Shown in pieces: positions 1 to 10,535 of a stretch of DNA of 64,000 nt. Every line of letters begins with the position of its first letter. The stretch's first letter is position 1. The notes under the pieces are model-generated. The model was not told the DNA's origin. It searched no databases and saw only the letters and a list, made by a program, of their open reading frames with translations. The stretch spans positions 92,622,845 through 92,686,844 of the forward strand of contig JAVIAB010000124.1 in the NCBI GenBank assembly GCA_032433765.1, given 5' to 3'. Both the position numbers and the translations under genes were made by a program. The DNA comes from Megaustenia siamemsis. Lineage: Eukaryota > Mollusca > Gastropoda > Stylommatophora > Ariophantidae.

Positions 1-290
1 GTAAAACCACAATACTACAGTGATTTTCGTGTCTGTCCTATTGTCATTGATTCACATTCATATGTAAAGACTGGCTCTACATAACATTTAAGAACTCTTT
101 TTCTTGTTTCTATTGTCAAATATGGATTGCATAGTATCTTCCTCATTTTTTTGGAAAGCTGCTTTTGCCTGAACCATTCTGCATCCCACCTCTTTTGTAC
201 ATCTTCCGTCTGAGGTCAACAATCGTAACATTATTCACTGCATACTTGTGTTATGGAAGTTAATGTTTATTAATGTTCACTAAGGTATCT
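1..290 (-). mobile_element. LINE C-terminal fragment (family 1)
   Basis: The minus strand matches the C-terminal tail of the LINE at 3756-5703, with decayed codons for the same region that gives the readable MAQAKAAL-type stretch elsewhere. Its counterpart is 41093-41340. The fragment continues left of the window and is broken by stops. Confidence 0.6.
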
Positions 291-295
291 ATCTA

Positions 296-398
296 TACAC
301 TGAGCAAATCTTTAAAAACATCACAGAGATGCTAGGTCTAAACATTAATGGAAAGTTAACCAATAACCTAAGATATGCTGATGATACGGTACTACTAT
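296..398 (+). mobile_element. LINE reverse transcriptase scrap with YADD
   Basis: A plus-strand frame reads KNITEMLGLNINGK followed by LRYADDTVLL, the catalytic YADD palm motif of non-LTR reverse transcriptases. It stops matching right after this motif and passes into a minus-strand LINE tail, so it is a short mosaic piece. The paralogue at 41396-41498 has the same join. Confidence 0.65.
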
Positions 399-750
399 AT
401 TCTATAGCGGGGATTATTCCTTGCTTTTTTCTCAGTTCTTCATTTTTGATATTGTCTCTGAGGCTGTTACATTTCATTCGTCTAATACGTTTAATATCAG
501 TAGATGTTATTTATATTATTGTTCTTGCTTCTATGGTCCAGGTCTGGCATTGGTAGCACAGGATTAAAATTGTATAATGCAGTAACCGTTATGCGTTTAG
601 AGTTATTTCCTTATTGGACAATTGTGGCGATAGCTGTCCAATAATGTGACAAGTTTTGTTGCATCTTGTGTCTATCTCTGTTCTTTGTGAATTGTCTTTT
701 GTCACTAGACTTCCCAGGTATTTAAATGCCTCTACTTGTTTTAGTTATTC
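399..750 (-). mobile_element. LINE C-terminal fragment (family 3)
   Basis: The minus strand reads SLRDNIKNEELRKKQGI.PAIEY, the same as the plus-strand LINE tail at 30.5 kb (SLRDKIRNEELLKKLGIAPAIEY). It is a decayed LINE C-terminal region fused head-on to the YADD scrap on its left. The copy in B lies at 41499-41850. Confidence 0.65.
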
Positions 751-769
751 AACCAATACTCTGCATTAA

Positions 770-1752
770 TTATGACAAAAGTCCGCTAAGCACCTTTGTG
801 GTGTGTATGGAAGTGTTGCAGACAACAGGAGCACAGTAAGTCGCTGGGTCTGAGAATAAAAGAAACGGAAAGCGGATATACGAAGCTCCTTGGTGGCCAC
901 GGCCACTACAAATGCAGAAATGTTGAAATGCGCCCAGAGCAGTATTTTTCCCTGGGGCATCACTGCCCAACAAATGGTCTTACAGTTGTCATTTATCATT
1001 GGTAGTGCAAATACTATTATAAGAACTCTCAGATTCTTAAAGGTTTGTGCAAGATGGCTTCCCAGAAATCTCACAAATGAACACCGATTGCAAAGAAATG
1101 CAAACTCTTCTGAATTTTTGCAGCTTTTCAATGTTGATTGAGATAACTTTTGGACTAAGATTGTTAAAGGGGAGGAAACCTGGGAACATCATTTTGAACC
1201 TGGGACAAAAAAGACAATCAATGGAGTGGCATCATCCACACTCATCACGAAGAAAGAAATACAAGACATCACCTTCAGCTGGGAAGGTCATGGTGACTGT
1301 CGTTTTGTGATATTGAAGGTGTGATTCTTGTGGATGTTATGCCAAGAGGGGAGACAATCAATTCGCAAGGTTACATTAAGACATTGCAAAAAGTCAACCA
1401 CTTTTTCGCAGAATTTGGTCGCACAAAAATCCAGCAGATCTACTTCCCTTTCAAAACAACGCGCGCCCTCAAACATATCTGGCAACATGGAAAGCAGTAA
1501 CCAAGTTGAATTGTACTATGCTCCCCCCCCCCTCCATCATACAACCCTGATATAGCATCCTCTGATTTGCATATTTTTGGGCCACCCCCAAGATGCCCTC
1601 CGTGGAACAAGGTTTGACGATGATGAAGGGGCGATTCATGCAGCGAAGAAATGGCTACACGATCAAGACAAAGACTGGTACAGGCTAGGAATACATGCAC
1701 TTGTTGCCCGCTGGTGTAAAGCTGTGCAAGTGGATGAGGATTATGTCCAATG
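770..1752 (+). pseudogene. Dead mariner transposase (copy A)
   Basis: Fragments in changing plus-strand frames line up with a mariner-type transposase. In order these are VCARWLPRNLTNEHRLQR, then GEETWEHHFEPGTKK, then VMVTVVLWDIEG-like residues, FAEFGRTKIQQ, HTTLISSDLH-like residues, and a final DDEG.IHAAKKWLHDQDKDW. Many frameshifts and stops separate them, and the first catalytic aspartate region reads GEETW here but GDETW in copy B. The N-terminal helix-turn-helix is only partly visible. It cannot encode a working enzyme. The same corpse is in copy B, so it predates the duplication. Confidence 0.85.
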
Positions 1753-1924
1753 ATACCGATGTTTACATGGCATATCCATATATATTATGTAAACAATTAA
1801 TACTTTTTGAATTAGCGGTTCCCGAGAAAATCGACGGTGTGAATTACATTCTGAGTGCACTCAGTGTATAAATGCATTTATTTTATTCACTTGAACGCTA
1901 TTACAATTACCAGTAAATTCCTAC

Positions 1925-2139
1925 CTTTAAAGGAGCAGTAATGCACAAACATCTCTCCACCATAATCCAGGCCGTGATACAACTACTAACTCTGGTGAAG
2001 GACAAATGAGGCACTGCTGATGTAATGTAAACAACATCAATTGGATCAAATGATAGATCGACTATCAGAACTGATAAAGTAACGTAAATTGATGTACAAA
2101 TCATCGTAATAAGACTGCCTAGATCAGACACTGCCAAAC
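1925..2139 (-). CDS. GPCR exon 2 (TM2-TM3), copy A
   Basis: This 215-bp exon has a polypyrimidine tract and cag acceptor at 2140-2142 and a gtagg donor at 1920-1924. After two bases completing a split glycine codon it reads LAVSDLGSLITM, the TM2 signature of class A receptors, and ends SCITAWIMVERCLCITAPLK. The last part is the end of TM3 with the DRY-equivalent (VERC) and the start of intracellular loop 2. It is open throughout. It would splice from exon 1 at 3263-3440. The matching exon 3 would lie left of the window, by analogy with copy B. It differs from the B exon at a few residues. Confidence 0.85.
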
Positions 2140-2140
2140 C

Positions 2141-2142
2141 TG

Positions 2143-2180
<38 letters not shown>

Positions 2181-2210
2181 CAAAAATAATTAACATACAT
2201 CTGTGAAGGT

Positions 2211-2258
<48 letters not shown>

Positions 2259-2262
2259 TATA
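2141..2262. repeat. Poly-A run and (AT)n microsatellite
   Basis: About 36 consecutive A (minus-strand T) directly abut the exon 2 acceptor, followed by about 40 bp of AT dinucleotides near 2214-2250. Copy B has only nine A and no AT run. On the minus strand the T tract forms an unusually long polypyrimidine tract. Confidence 0.9.
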
Positions 2263-2581
2263 TAAAATTACAAATAAAACAAATGTTAGATTCTATATTT
2301 GTTACAGCAGGCGATTAAACCATGTTCAAAAATATAATATGTAGGAAATATAGTGATAAACGTAAAGCAGTAGAAATGGATGCAACCATTTCTTAGTTGC
2401 AACTTAAGTTGCAACTTAAGATGCAACACAATTTATCATACTTTAGGATATATGTCGTCACTATGTTAAACAAAGAAAGAAGTAACACCAGAGAGAGGCG
2501 CGTCGCTCACGTGTTGTCTCCAAGTTTTATTTTTTGGGGTCAAATTTCGGTTATTATTTCTCTGTAAAGTTCACATTCTTA

Positions 2582-2745
2582 AAAAAAATGGAAGGCCGAG
2601 AAAGAAATGGATAAAGGGAATACTAGAGTCGCTAGGAGTGATAACACCAGAAGACGCCAACAGAAGAGCAAAGAATCGCAGATTGTATCTCCACTCGACG
2701 CCAACGGCAATGGCGATGGATAGAAGAAGCAGAAGAAAGTTCACA
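2582..2745 (+). mobile_element. LINE C-terminal scrap (family 3)
   Basis: The plus strand reads GRPRKKWIKGILESLG and then EDANRRAKNRRLYLHST, matching GRPRKRWVDGILEALG and EANRRAKDCKLYLSST at 30.5-30.85 kb with an indel or two. It is the extreme C-terminus of a LINE ORF ending in a GAA-rich tail. Copy B carries it at 43595-43755. Confidence 0.7.
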
Positions 2746-3262
2746 TGTTTACATTTAAAATATTTGTTATTGATTGGCCGTTTGATATGCTCTGTTTTAT
2801 AATCTATCTTCAATATGTAGAGATATCCTCAGTAGTTGTGAGTAGACCACTTCGAGGTAGAAGATTAGGTTCTCCATCTGTCTGGCGAATATCGTTTTCT
2901 ATGTAGTGCTATCGAACACATTCATTGTCTGTAAAGTAGTACATGTCTAATGTGCTTTTGTCTGTATCGTCGCCGATCAGTATGACACTCTCCTTCGTCT
3001 AATGAGTCAGTAAATTGATTCTATCTTTCCAAGTGCTTGTTGAATCTGAGATAACCTGTGAGAAATTGGAGGTGTTCCGAGTGTCCGTGTCAATTGTAGC
3101 TGATCAGGGACTGTTCCTGAATAAAACTTTGCAGAGAACTGGTGCATTTGCAGGTTCTTATTGGCTAATCATCTTTTAAAGTACAAAGATCAAAACTTTA
3201 ACATAAATTCTCACATGTTTGCACATTCACCTACACTCATACATTTAAGTAAAAATACTTAC

Positions 3263-3440
3263 CTAGAAGACTGACATTAACTGAATCCCCAAAGCCTTGT
3301 TTCGTAAAACACATGATGTTGATAATGTTTGTGACGATGCCAAAAATGTTCATTACCTGACACACAACACCATAGGTAACACATGTATAAATCTGAATTG
3401 TTTTCTCACTTACGAGGAATATGTCTTCATTAGAAGACAT
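3263..3440 (-). CDS. GPCR exon 1 (N-terminus and TM1), copy A
   Basis: The 178-bp coding part starts at ATG 3440 (MSSNEDIFLVSEKTIQ) and ends at a consensus donor, CTAG|gtaagtat, at 3262. TM1 is the hydrophobic stretch including VTYGVVCQVMNIFGIVTN. The tail FGDSVNVSLL plus one base leads into the split glycine completed by exon 2 at 2139. This start was chosen because the paralogous cassettes at 10394 and 52081 all begin MSSTED. No N-glycosylation sequon is visible in the short N-terminus. Ligand unknown; the family resembles gastropod chemosensory-type receptors. Confidence 0.82.
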
Positions 3441-3564
3441 CGTCAACAATGTATTCAATAGATTTATTAAAATAGGCTTGCGTTGAGTCAATACTAATGT
3501 AAAAAACGTAAGGTAGCTAATGAATATTCTTGATGTGGAACACGCCGCATATTGTTTCCAAATC

Positions 3565-3689
<125 letters not shown>

Positions 3690-3755
3690 ACACACATAAC
3701 TTAAAAATAAACATCAGGATAGATTAAATTAAAATTTTTAAAAGTTCATGATTTT

Positions 3756-5703
3756 TGTTCACAACTTTTGATGTCGACAGTTCTTAATCATTTCTATTGT
3801 TGACTAACTGTCAAGTCATTCTCTTAAGTTGTCTGAATATTTTATCTCTTTGCTTACCTCTATATGTTCGTCCCTCAATTTTTCCAGTTGCCACAATATA
3901 TTCCAGTTGTTCTCTTCTCATTACATGGCCAAAAAATGATGATTGTTTCTTCCTAATATTGGAAATTAGCTCTATTTTTAATTTGACCTCTTTCAGAACA
4001 CTTTCATTACTCTTCTTAGCTGTTCATGGTATTCTCAACATTCTTCTGTAAACTACATTTCTACAGACTCCTGTGATTTTCTTGTCTGTTGTCTTATTGT
4101 CCATGATTCACATCAATATGTTACGACTGGCTCTACACAACATTTAAGAACTCTTTTTCTTGTTTCTATTGTCCAAAATGGATTGCATAGTATCTTCCTC
4201 ATTTTCTATAAAGCTGCTTTTGCCTGAGCCATTCTGCATCTCACCTCTTTTGTACATCTTCCGTCTGAGGTTAACAAAGTTCCCAAATATTTAAATTCAT
4301 TTACCTGTTTTAATATTGTTCCACTTGTCTTTATTCTAGACTGAGGCGATGTCTTTTTCCTTGTTGTTATCATTACTTCTGTCTTGTTGCTATTAAGGCT
4401 GAGTCCTTTATTTTTGCTTTCTTTCACTATAATGTCCAACATTTCTTGTAACTCATTTTCACTCTTAGTGATTAATACAATATCATCAGCATACCTTAGA
4501 TTATTTATATTATGACCTCCAATAGTTATTCCAAGCATGCTCCTTATGGATCTTAAAATAATCTCACTATAAATATTAAACAAATATGGTGACAGCACAC
4601 AACCTTGTCTAACACCCTGTTTTATTTCTTGAAACATTCCCAATTGGTTTCCAATTCTTATGGCCGCTGTTTGTTGCCAGTACATGTTCTTTATTATTCT
4701 TAGATCTTTTCTGTCTACGTTTATGCTTTCTAAAATTGTGACTATTTCTTGGTGCTTTACTTTGTCAAATGTTTTGTTATAATCTATGAAACATAGGTAT
4801 AAATCTATTTTCACCTTAATGGCTCTTTCTACTAAAAATCCTATGATATATATGGCATTGCTCGTTCCTTTACCTCCCACAAAACCACTCTGTTCATTGC
4901 TAATTTCTAGACTGATTTTGTTTCGCACTCTTCGCATGATAGTTCTTAGTAATATCTTAGTCATGTGACTCATAAGGCTTATTGTGCGATGATCATCGCA
5001 TTCAATCGCACCAGATTTCTTTGGTAGGGCTATGAATATTGATTTGAGCATGACGTCTTGTATATATCCGCTAGTGTAGATATCATTCAATATTTTTGTT
5101 ATAATTTCTATTCCAAAATCACCCATGGCTTCAATCTCTTCTTTAGTTATATTATCTGGTCCAGGAGCTTTGCCTGCTTTCATATTGCGCAAGGCGTCTT
5201 CCACTTCTTCTCTGAGTATTTCGTGTCCTTCTCCATTATCCTTACTATTTACTTCTGTTCGTTCATCATTATAAAGATCTTTAATTTATTATATCCATCG
5301 TTCCCTTATGTTTTCTTATTCAATCAACAGTTCTCCTTCCTTTGATCTTAAACATCTATTTTTTTATTGCGCATTTCTTCCGGTTAATTCTTCAATTTGT
5401 TTGTATATAGCTTAAGCATCTCCTTTTTGTTGCATTTCAAACTCTTTGCATTACTCTTTTAGCCATGCTTCTTTTGCTTCATTGAATTTTACTACAATTT
5501 CTTTATTTAATCTCTTATACTCATCTTTATTTTCTTTATTTCTTCTTCGTGTATCCATTAGCTGGAAAATGTCATCTGTCATCCATTTCTTTATTGAATT
5601 TATCTACACTGGTGGTATGAACTCTTTTGCTGTTTGTTGCATTGATTCTTTCAGCATTTCTTACTGTTCATCAATGCTTTGTATCTTCTCTATTGCATTG
5701 TAA
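3756..5703 (-). mobile_element. LINE (family 1), linker, RT and C-terminal part
   Basis: This is a non-LTR retrotransposon fragment inserted only in copy A. The minus strand carries an open RT stretch at 4206-5204 with KAGKAPGPDNITKEEIEAMG, then RQGCVLSPYLFNIYSE, the catalytic LRYADDIVLI, and the thumb EFKYLGTLLTSDG. Upstream (5205-5703) the linker between endonuclease and RT is readable but broken by stops. Downstream (3756-4205) is the decayed C-terminal region. The endonuclease domain and the normal 3' tail are missing, so it cannot move itself. Family assignment is limited to LINE; RTE or Jockey-like are both possible. Confidence 0.88.
4206..5204 (-). pseudogene. LINE reverse transcriptase ORF, 332-aa fragment
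   Basis: This is the longest open part of the LINE above. RT blocks are in order: fingers (LPKKSGAIECDDHRTISL), palm A (CFIDYNKTFDKV), the RQGCVLSP block, and the YADD box near residue 243. It opens inside the linker rather than at a genuine ORF start. The palm A aspartate (FIDY) and both YADD aspartates are kept. Loss of the endonuclease makes it a pseudogene. Confidence 0.88.
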
Positions 5704-6840
5704 TAATGAGTGGTAGATAACATTAAACATAACTAAACAGAACAGGGAAATATGATTGTCATGAAGCATTTTAACAAGAAAGATATAAACATATTAGGGC
5801 GGGGTCAATATGTCGGATAGGAGGCAGGAACCAAGAAGCTCAGTCTGAAAAGTATTCATTGTTGCAGGCTCCTCATATTCCAAGTCCGGCTTGCTGCCGG
5901 TACTACTGAGTTTATTGCTATGTGCACACTGTGAGCTGTTTATCATGCATATTGTGTTTCGATATTTCGATTGCTTTCGATGAATGATGATATTGTATGA
6001 TGAGGGCCAGTTTAGCTGAGTTAACTTTGTGGTGCCGTTTGGCCTTATGTCTTTTGGCGTGTGCTGTAGCTACTATGATGATGACTGCAGCTGCCATTCT
6101 TTGTTTTGGATCCTTCAGGGACATGAGTTTTAATGTGGATGATTCCACTGGCACGGGCGGTTGAGCAATTATGAATTTTAATTCTTTTGCAGCATTTTTT
6201 GTTTAATATCCATAAACATAAAAATTAGGGCAAGTAACATAGTAAATAAATTTTAAAATAAAGTGATTTGTTTATTCAAATAATACCAAAGGGCAGAGGC
6301 ATATGGACACTTAGTATTAAAACAGGTAGAAAACTGAAGTCTTTGAAATTTATATTTATCTAAGAATGAAAAGTGATGAAATGACAGAAAAAAATGAAGT
6401 TTTTAAAAACATAAGTTTAACAAGATGAAATTACGATTTAACACTATTCGAACAAGAAATGAATTGAAAACAAATTACGAAGTTCACCATGTTGATGATA
6501 TTTTAAAATCGGTTATTAAACCGCAACAATAATTTACAAATTGGGTATCTCCCTTTTGTATGTATCCCTTTACGTATTTCTTTATTCATTAATCATTTTT
6601 CGCAACCCCTGTAAATCACAGGGAGCATTCATTTGTAGTTACAGAAAACTAGTAAACTATTGCTATAATACCTACTTTAAAATGATTAAGGTTTGCGTAT
6701 TTAACACAATGAATTGCCCTTCCCTTATATTTATTATTTATAGATTTATCGAAGATAGGGAAATGCATAAAGAAGGTTATTATATTGCATATTCTGATGT
6801 TAAAACTAACATTAACACTTACTTATTACATTTCAGAAAT
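5704..6840. other. No gene recognised
   Basis: This is sequence shared with copy B (44690-45840). Small open frames on both strands are not kept open between the copies, so I do not call them. There are no splice-flanked receptor exons and no transposase or RT motifs. Confidence 0.6.
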
Positions 6841-7206
6841 AAGGTTCACATTTAACAAGGTTACGTGCTGTGGTACAATTATATACGAAACATAAACTTG
6901 GGCTACCTATAATGGGCAGGAGAAAAGGTTAATCAGCTTTCATATGTGTCGCTTTCGAAAGATTATGAATAGTAAAAAGTAGGAAAAAGTAACGAAATCT
7001 AATGTCATACAACAAGCCAAAGCCCTAGCCATCATAGCAACACTTAGGAGTCGTAGATTAAGGTGGCTGGGACATGTCAGAACAATGATAAGTTACCGTA
7101 TTCCCAAACAAATATTATATAGCGAACTTAAGGACGGGAAGAGACAAAAGGGCAGACCAGTGTTAAGATGTTTAGATGGGTACATAGCAACAAAGAGAAG
7201 CGCTTG
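6840..7206 (+). mobile_element. LINE C-terminal fragment (family 5)
   Basis: The plus strand reads KVTCCGTIIYET with a stop, then IATLRSRRLRWLGHVRTM, KQILYSELKDGKRQKGRP and LRCLDGYIATKRSA. The LRWLGHV and KGRP pattern is the standard C-terminal tail of LINE polyproteins. A stop splits it, and the copy at 45840-46192 is similarly broken. Confidence 0.75.
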
Positions 7207-7319
7207 ATAATTGGACATGCAGGTCTTACGCCCTCTCAAAGATAGACCAAGATTACTGGACATAATGTGGGGACTCAAGCATTTCAGAGAGCAGCAGTGA
7301 TTGCCGAGAGAGAAAACAT

Positions 7320-7480
7320 AAATAAAAATCTCAATTAGTGCATCCTGGATTTGAACTCAAAACCCTGCCGTCTCGAGGCTGACGTCTTGCCTCCAGACCA
7401 ACCAGTCCTCCCTCCTCCAAAGAACATCATTAGACACCCACAAGAAGGATCGAACACGTAGTCCTCCTCACAGCACGTTG
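7320..7480 (-). mobile_element. tRNA-derived SINE-like fragment
   Basis: On the minus strand GGTTGGTCTGGAGGCAAGAC resembles a Pol III A box region and GAGTTCAAATCC an intact B box, with a tRNA-like arm between. It lacks cloverleaf-quality pairing in my reading and recurs at 46315-46450 and, more decayed, near 24560. I therefore call it a SINE relic and not a tRNA gene. Confidence 0.5.
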
Positions 7481-7884
7481 CCATGAGACTACAAATTACT
7501 GTACAGGCCGTCTAATACACTGTAAAAAGTTGCTATCATTGTCGATGTCTTTCACATCTGTGTAATCATAACCAAAGTATATGTTTACGAACATTGCTCG
7601 GGAATAAATTGAATATATCTATTTGTTCAAGACATGAATCTCCTGGGTAGATTTAGACTGAAAAACAACGTTGTAAACAAACAGGTCGAAACTGAAGGAA
7701 TAGTGGCTTCTAGTCGTTCATAATAATATTAATTTATTATTATTTGTCTCCAATCTAAAGCTACTGGAAACTACTATTCGTATTTTGTAAACATATCACT
7801 TTCCCTGAAACGGTTCACTGATCTGTCGCCTCAGAAGTTTCTGTTCATAAACATGTTCATTTATTATTATTTGTCTCTAAAATG

Positions 7885-7980
7885 TGAGGTCCAAGTCTTA
7901 CTTGAAGAAAAGAAATATTAGAGGAATAATGGTTTGTGGCTTGTTCAGCCAAACGCTGTAATTAGCTTGTTAGACTCGTC
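7885..7980 (+). pseudogene. C-terminal scrap of a DD83E-type transposase
   Basis: The plus strand reads LLEEKKY, a stop, then RNNGLWLVQPNAVISLLDSS. This matches the C-terminus of the intact transposase at 11146-12429 (EEEYWKKDGLLFVQPKAVIDLFDSS). It ends at DSS, where a LINE RNase H reading starts without a break. Copy B has the same join at about 49868-49950. Confidence 0.7.
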
Positions 7981-8480
7981 TACACTGTCAGTACTCACAG
8001 CTCTAAAAAGCACCAGGAACAATGAACTAGATGACTTGAGAAAAACCCTAGACCAACTATGCAATAACTTCCAGGGAGTAGTCAGTCAGTGGATACCTTC
8101 ACAATGTAATATACACGGAAATGAACGCGCAGACAAATTAGCTAAAGAGGGGGGGGGGGGAGATTACCACAAGAGAACCATCTGTCAGGTGATGAAGCCA
8201 AATCCATCATCAAAGGTCAGTGTCATGAAAAATGGAAACGAAACACCCAACGCATAACGAGAGGGACGGATACCTCCAACTATCAAGGAGGGATCAAGTC
8301 ATCATATTTCCCCTACACACTGGTCACAATAGAATAAGAAACCATATATTCATCAGACTCAAAATAGGTACAACCTGCCTATGCCACTGTATAATGGACA
8401 ACATGCCAACAAAACATGTTCTACAGGATTGCCCCTAGTACACAGACCTGAGAAGGACACTGTGGTCCCTACCCACCTCC
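7981..8480 (+). pseudogene. LINE RNase H and zinc-knuckle fragment, copy A
   Basis: The plus strand reads LSVLTALKSTRNNELDDL and then VSQWIPSQCNIHGNERADKLAKEG, which is the RNase H core with the catalytic histidine region changed (SQC where copy B has SHC) and the final aspartate of ERAD kept. A G-run frameshift follows. The frame then resumes with LHTGHNRIRNHIFIRLKIG and CHCI..PTKHVLQDCP, the C-terminal LINE zinc-knuckle. No RT is attached. Confidence 0.8.
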
Positions 8481-8571
8481 CTGGAAGAGAAACTATATGG
8501 GGCAATCGAATCACTTAAACTGACAGCTGACTTCATAAGAGAGTCTGTGATCTTGCTCAGATTGAGACTTG

Positions 8572-8576
<5 letters not shown>

Positions 8577-8631
<55 letters not shown>

Positions 8632-8637
8632 CAGAGA
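8577..8637. repeat. (GA)n microsatellite
   Basis: About 28 GA dinucleotides, ending GACAGAGACAGAGAG. The copy B counterpart at 50557-50595 is shorter. Confidence 0.95.
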
Positions 8638-8639
8638 GT

Positions 8640-9518
8640 TCGTCTGATTCTAAATGAGCATCATTACACGAAATAAATTTGCTTGCCGCCATGTTGATTT
8701 CAAATTATAAAACACATCTTTTTCGTTACCATTCCAATTATCCTGAAAGCTGATTACACCACTGAATATAACTAATTATAATTTATTCAGTAAAATAAAT
8801 ATTCACTATCATTTATGTTTTATTATTTACTCACTCAATTCCTTCTGATAATTGCTTCATAGAAACATGTAGTCTACTAGATGAAACCAACCCAAATAAT
8901 TCATTACTATATTAACAGACTGCCCACATTTTAAGGATACAGTTATGGCTTATCAAAAGTCAAGAACATTTTAAGCTTACTGTAAATTCTACGTTTTGAA
9001 GGGCGCAATAATTGCTGAATTGACAAAGATCAAAGGAATCATCAACTTTAAACAAACTGCATTATCTACATTATTTTTAAAAATGTGCAAACTCATGGAG
9101 AATATAAAAATCATGGAAATCTCCCGAGTGGTTTCCGACATATTTGATGAAGTTTGTGGGCATGCGTTTGGAAATAAACTGTAGAACATTAAGCACATGT
9201 TCACTAATCTGTTCTGTTCGCTGATATTTCTCACATTCAAGTTTCAATTCTTAAACAGCGTTCAGTTTTCTATGTTCAGTATAATACACAGTAAGGTGTA
9301 AATCATCTTTGATGGATTTAGTCTTTAAACAGAGGTCAACACAAGTGCCTCACTTTTTACTCAAACGATGTCCTTTTTTTGCGTCAGATTTCTGTTCCTC
9401 ATTCCCTATACAGTTGACGTGTTTTAATGACATGATCTGGAGTCTAGACTGACTGGGTTGGCATGTGCAATAGTGGTTGTTATAAATTGACTGTTTTATA
9501 TATGTGCTTCTTCTCTTC
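8640..9518. other. No gene recognised
   Basis: Shared with copy B 50597-51460. A 62-aa plus-strand frame near 9000-9180 is not open in copy B and matches nothing I recognise. Confidence 0.6.
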
Positions 9519-9836
9519 GGTTCTAGATAAGGAGAACTATCTACAGTAGTTGTGCATATACACCTTCGAGGTTCTAGATAAACAGAACTATCTACACTAG
9601 TTGTGCATAGACACCTTCAAGGTTCTAGATAAGCAGAACTATCTACACTAGTTGTGCATAGACACATTCAAGGTTCTAGATAAGCAGAACTATCTACACT
9701 AGTTGTGCATAGTCACCTTCAAGGTTCTAGATAAGCAGAACTATCTACATTAGTTGTGCATAGACACCTTCAAGGCTCTAGATAAGCAGAACTATCTACA
9801 CTAGTTGTGCATAGACACCTTCTAGGTTCTAGATAG
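9519..9836. repeat. 51-bp tandem array, 6.2 units
   Basis: Units starting ggttctagataagcag begin at 9519, 9570, 9621, 9672, 9723, 9774 and (partial) 9825, exactly 51 bp apart. Each unit contains the palindrome-like pair agataagcagaactatct. Copy B has one shortened unit at about 51461-51520. Confidence 0.97.
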
Positions 9837-10216
9837 GGTACCGCAACTGTTTGGTGATGATCTCTTCTCGTGTAGTACTTGTCGAGCACGTTAATTGGCC
9901 GAATTACAGTACCTGTAAAATTTCAACTTGGGGCCAATCAGGAAGACACATTATGTCTTTAAGGGTCACAATTATTGAAATGTTCTTATCCATATTCTAA
10001 TTAAAATGTGGTCTGTCAATAAGGAACTGTAGGTTTCTATATTTTTATTTTTTAATGCGCAGAGGGTGTGTCTAAGGGGACATTTGTAGAAAGAGCTTAC
10101 TTGTACAGTCGCTTACGGACATGCAATATTTTATAATGGAAAGACCAATACTTTAACACACAAGCTCACGCGTTTACACTTTCAAATGGAACTCACATTA
10201 TTAAACAAATATTTAC

Positions 10217-10394
10217 CTATGAGAGTGGCATTGACTGAATCGTCAAAGCCTTGTTTCGCAAAATACTCGATGTTGATAATGTTTGTGACGATGCCAAAAA
10301 TGTTGATTACTTGACACACAACACCATAAGTAACACAAGCATAGATTTGTGCTATTGTATCACTAACGAGGAATCTATCTTCTGTTGATGACAT
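10217..10394 (-). CDS. Second GPCR exon-1 cassette, copy A
   Basis: A 178-bp open segment starts MSSTEDRFLVSDTIAQIYAC and ends ATAG|gtaaatat, a plausible donor at 10216. Length and phase equal those of the exon at 3263-3440, so it could splice to exon 2 at 1925-2139. No exon 2 of its own is visible between 3.5 and 10.2 kb. TM1 reads VTYGVVCQVINIFGIVTNIIN. It is either an alternative first exon, the remains of a tandem gene that lost its other exons, or a pseudo-exon under weak decay. The reading frame is fully open and the copy at 51904-52081 is open too, which favours recent function. Confidence 0.65.
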
Positions 10395-10535
10395 CGTACA
10401 TCAGTGTTTTAATTTAATTAATAGACTTATGTTGAAAGAGCGTGAGGTAAATCAAAGTAGCTTTACAAAACGTAACATAGTTGCTGTTGTGGATCTCAGC
10501 GCATTGTTATTTTTCAAGCTTTACTCAACAAACTA

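Noticed and set aside
7320..7480. Possible tRNA gene on the minus strand
   Set aside because: B box is good, but acceptor stem pairing is not evident and similar diverged copies occur at 46315 and 24560, as expected of a SINE.
8989..9240. 83-aa minus and 62-aa plus frames
   Set aside because: Both are disrupted in copy B at 50932-51147 by stops or shifts, and no motif is recognisable.
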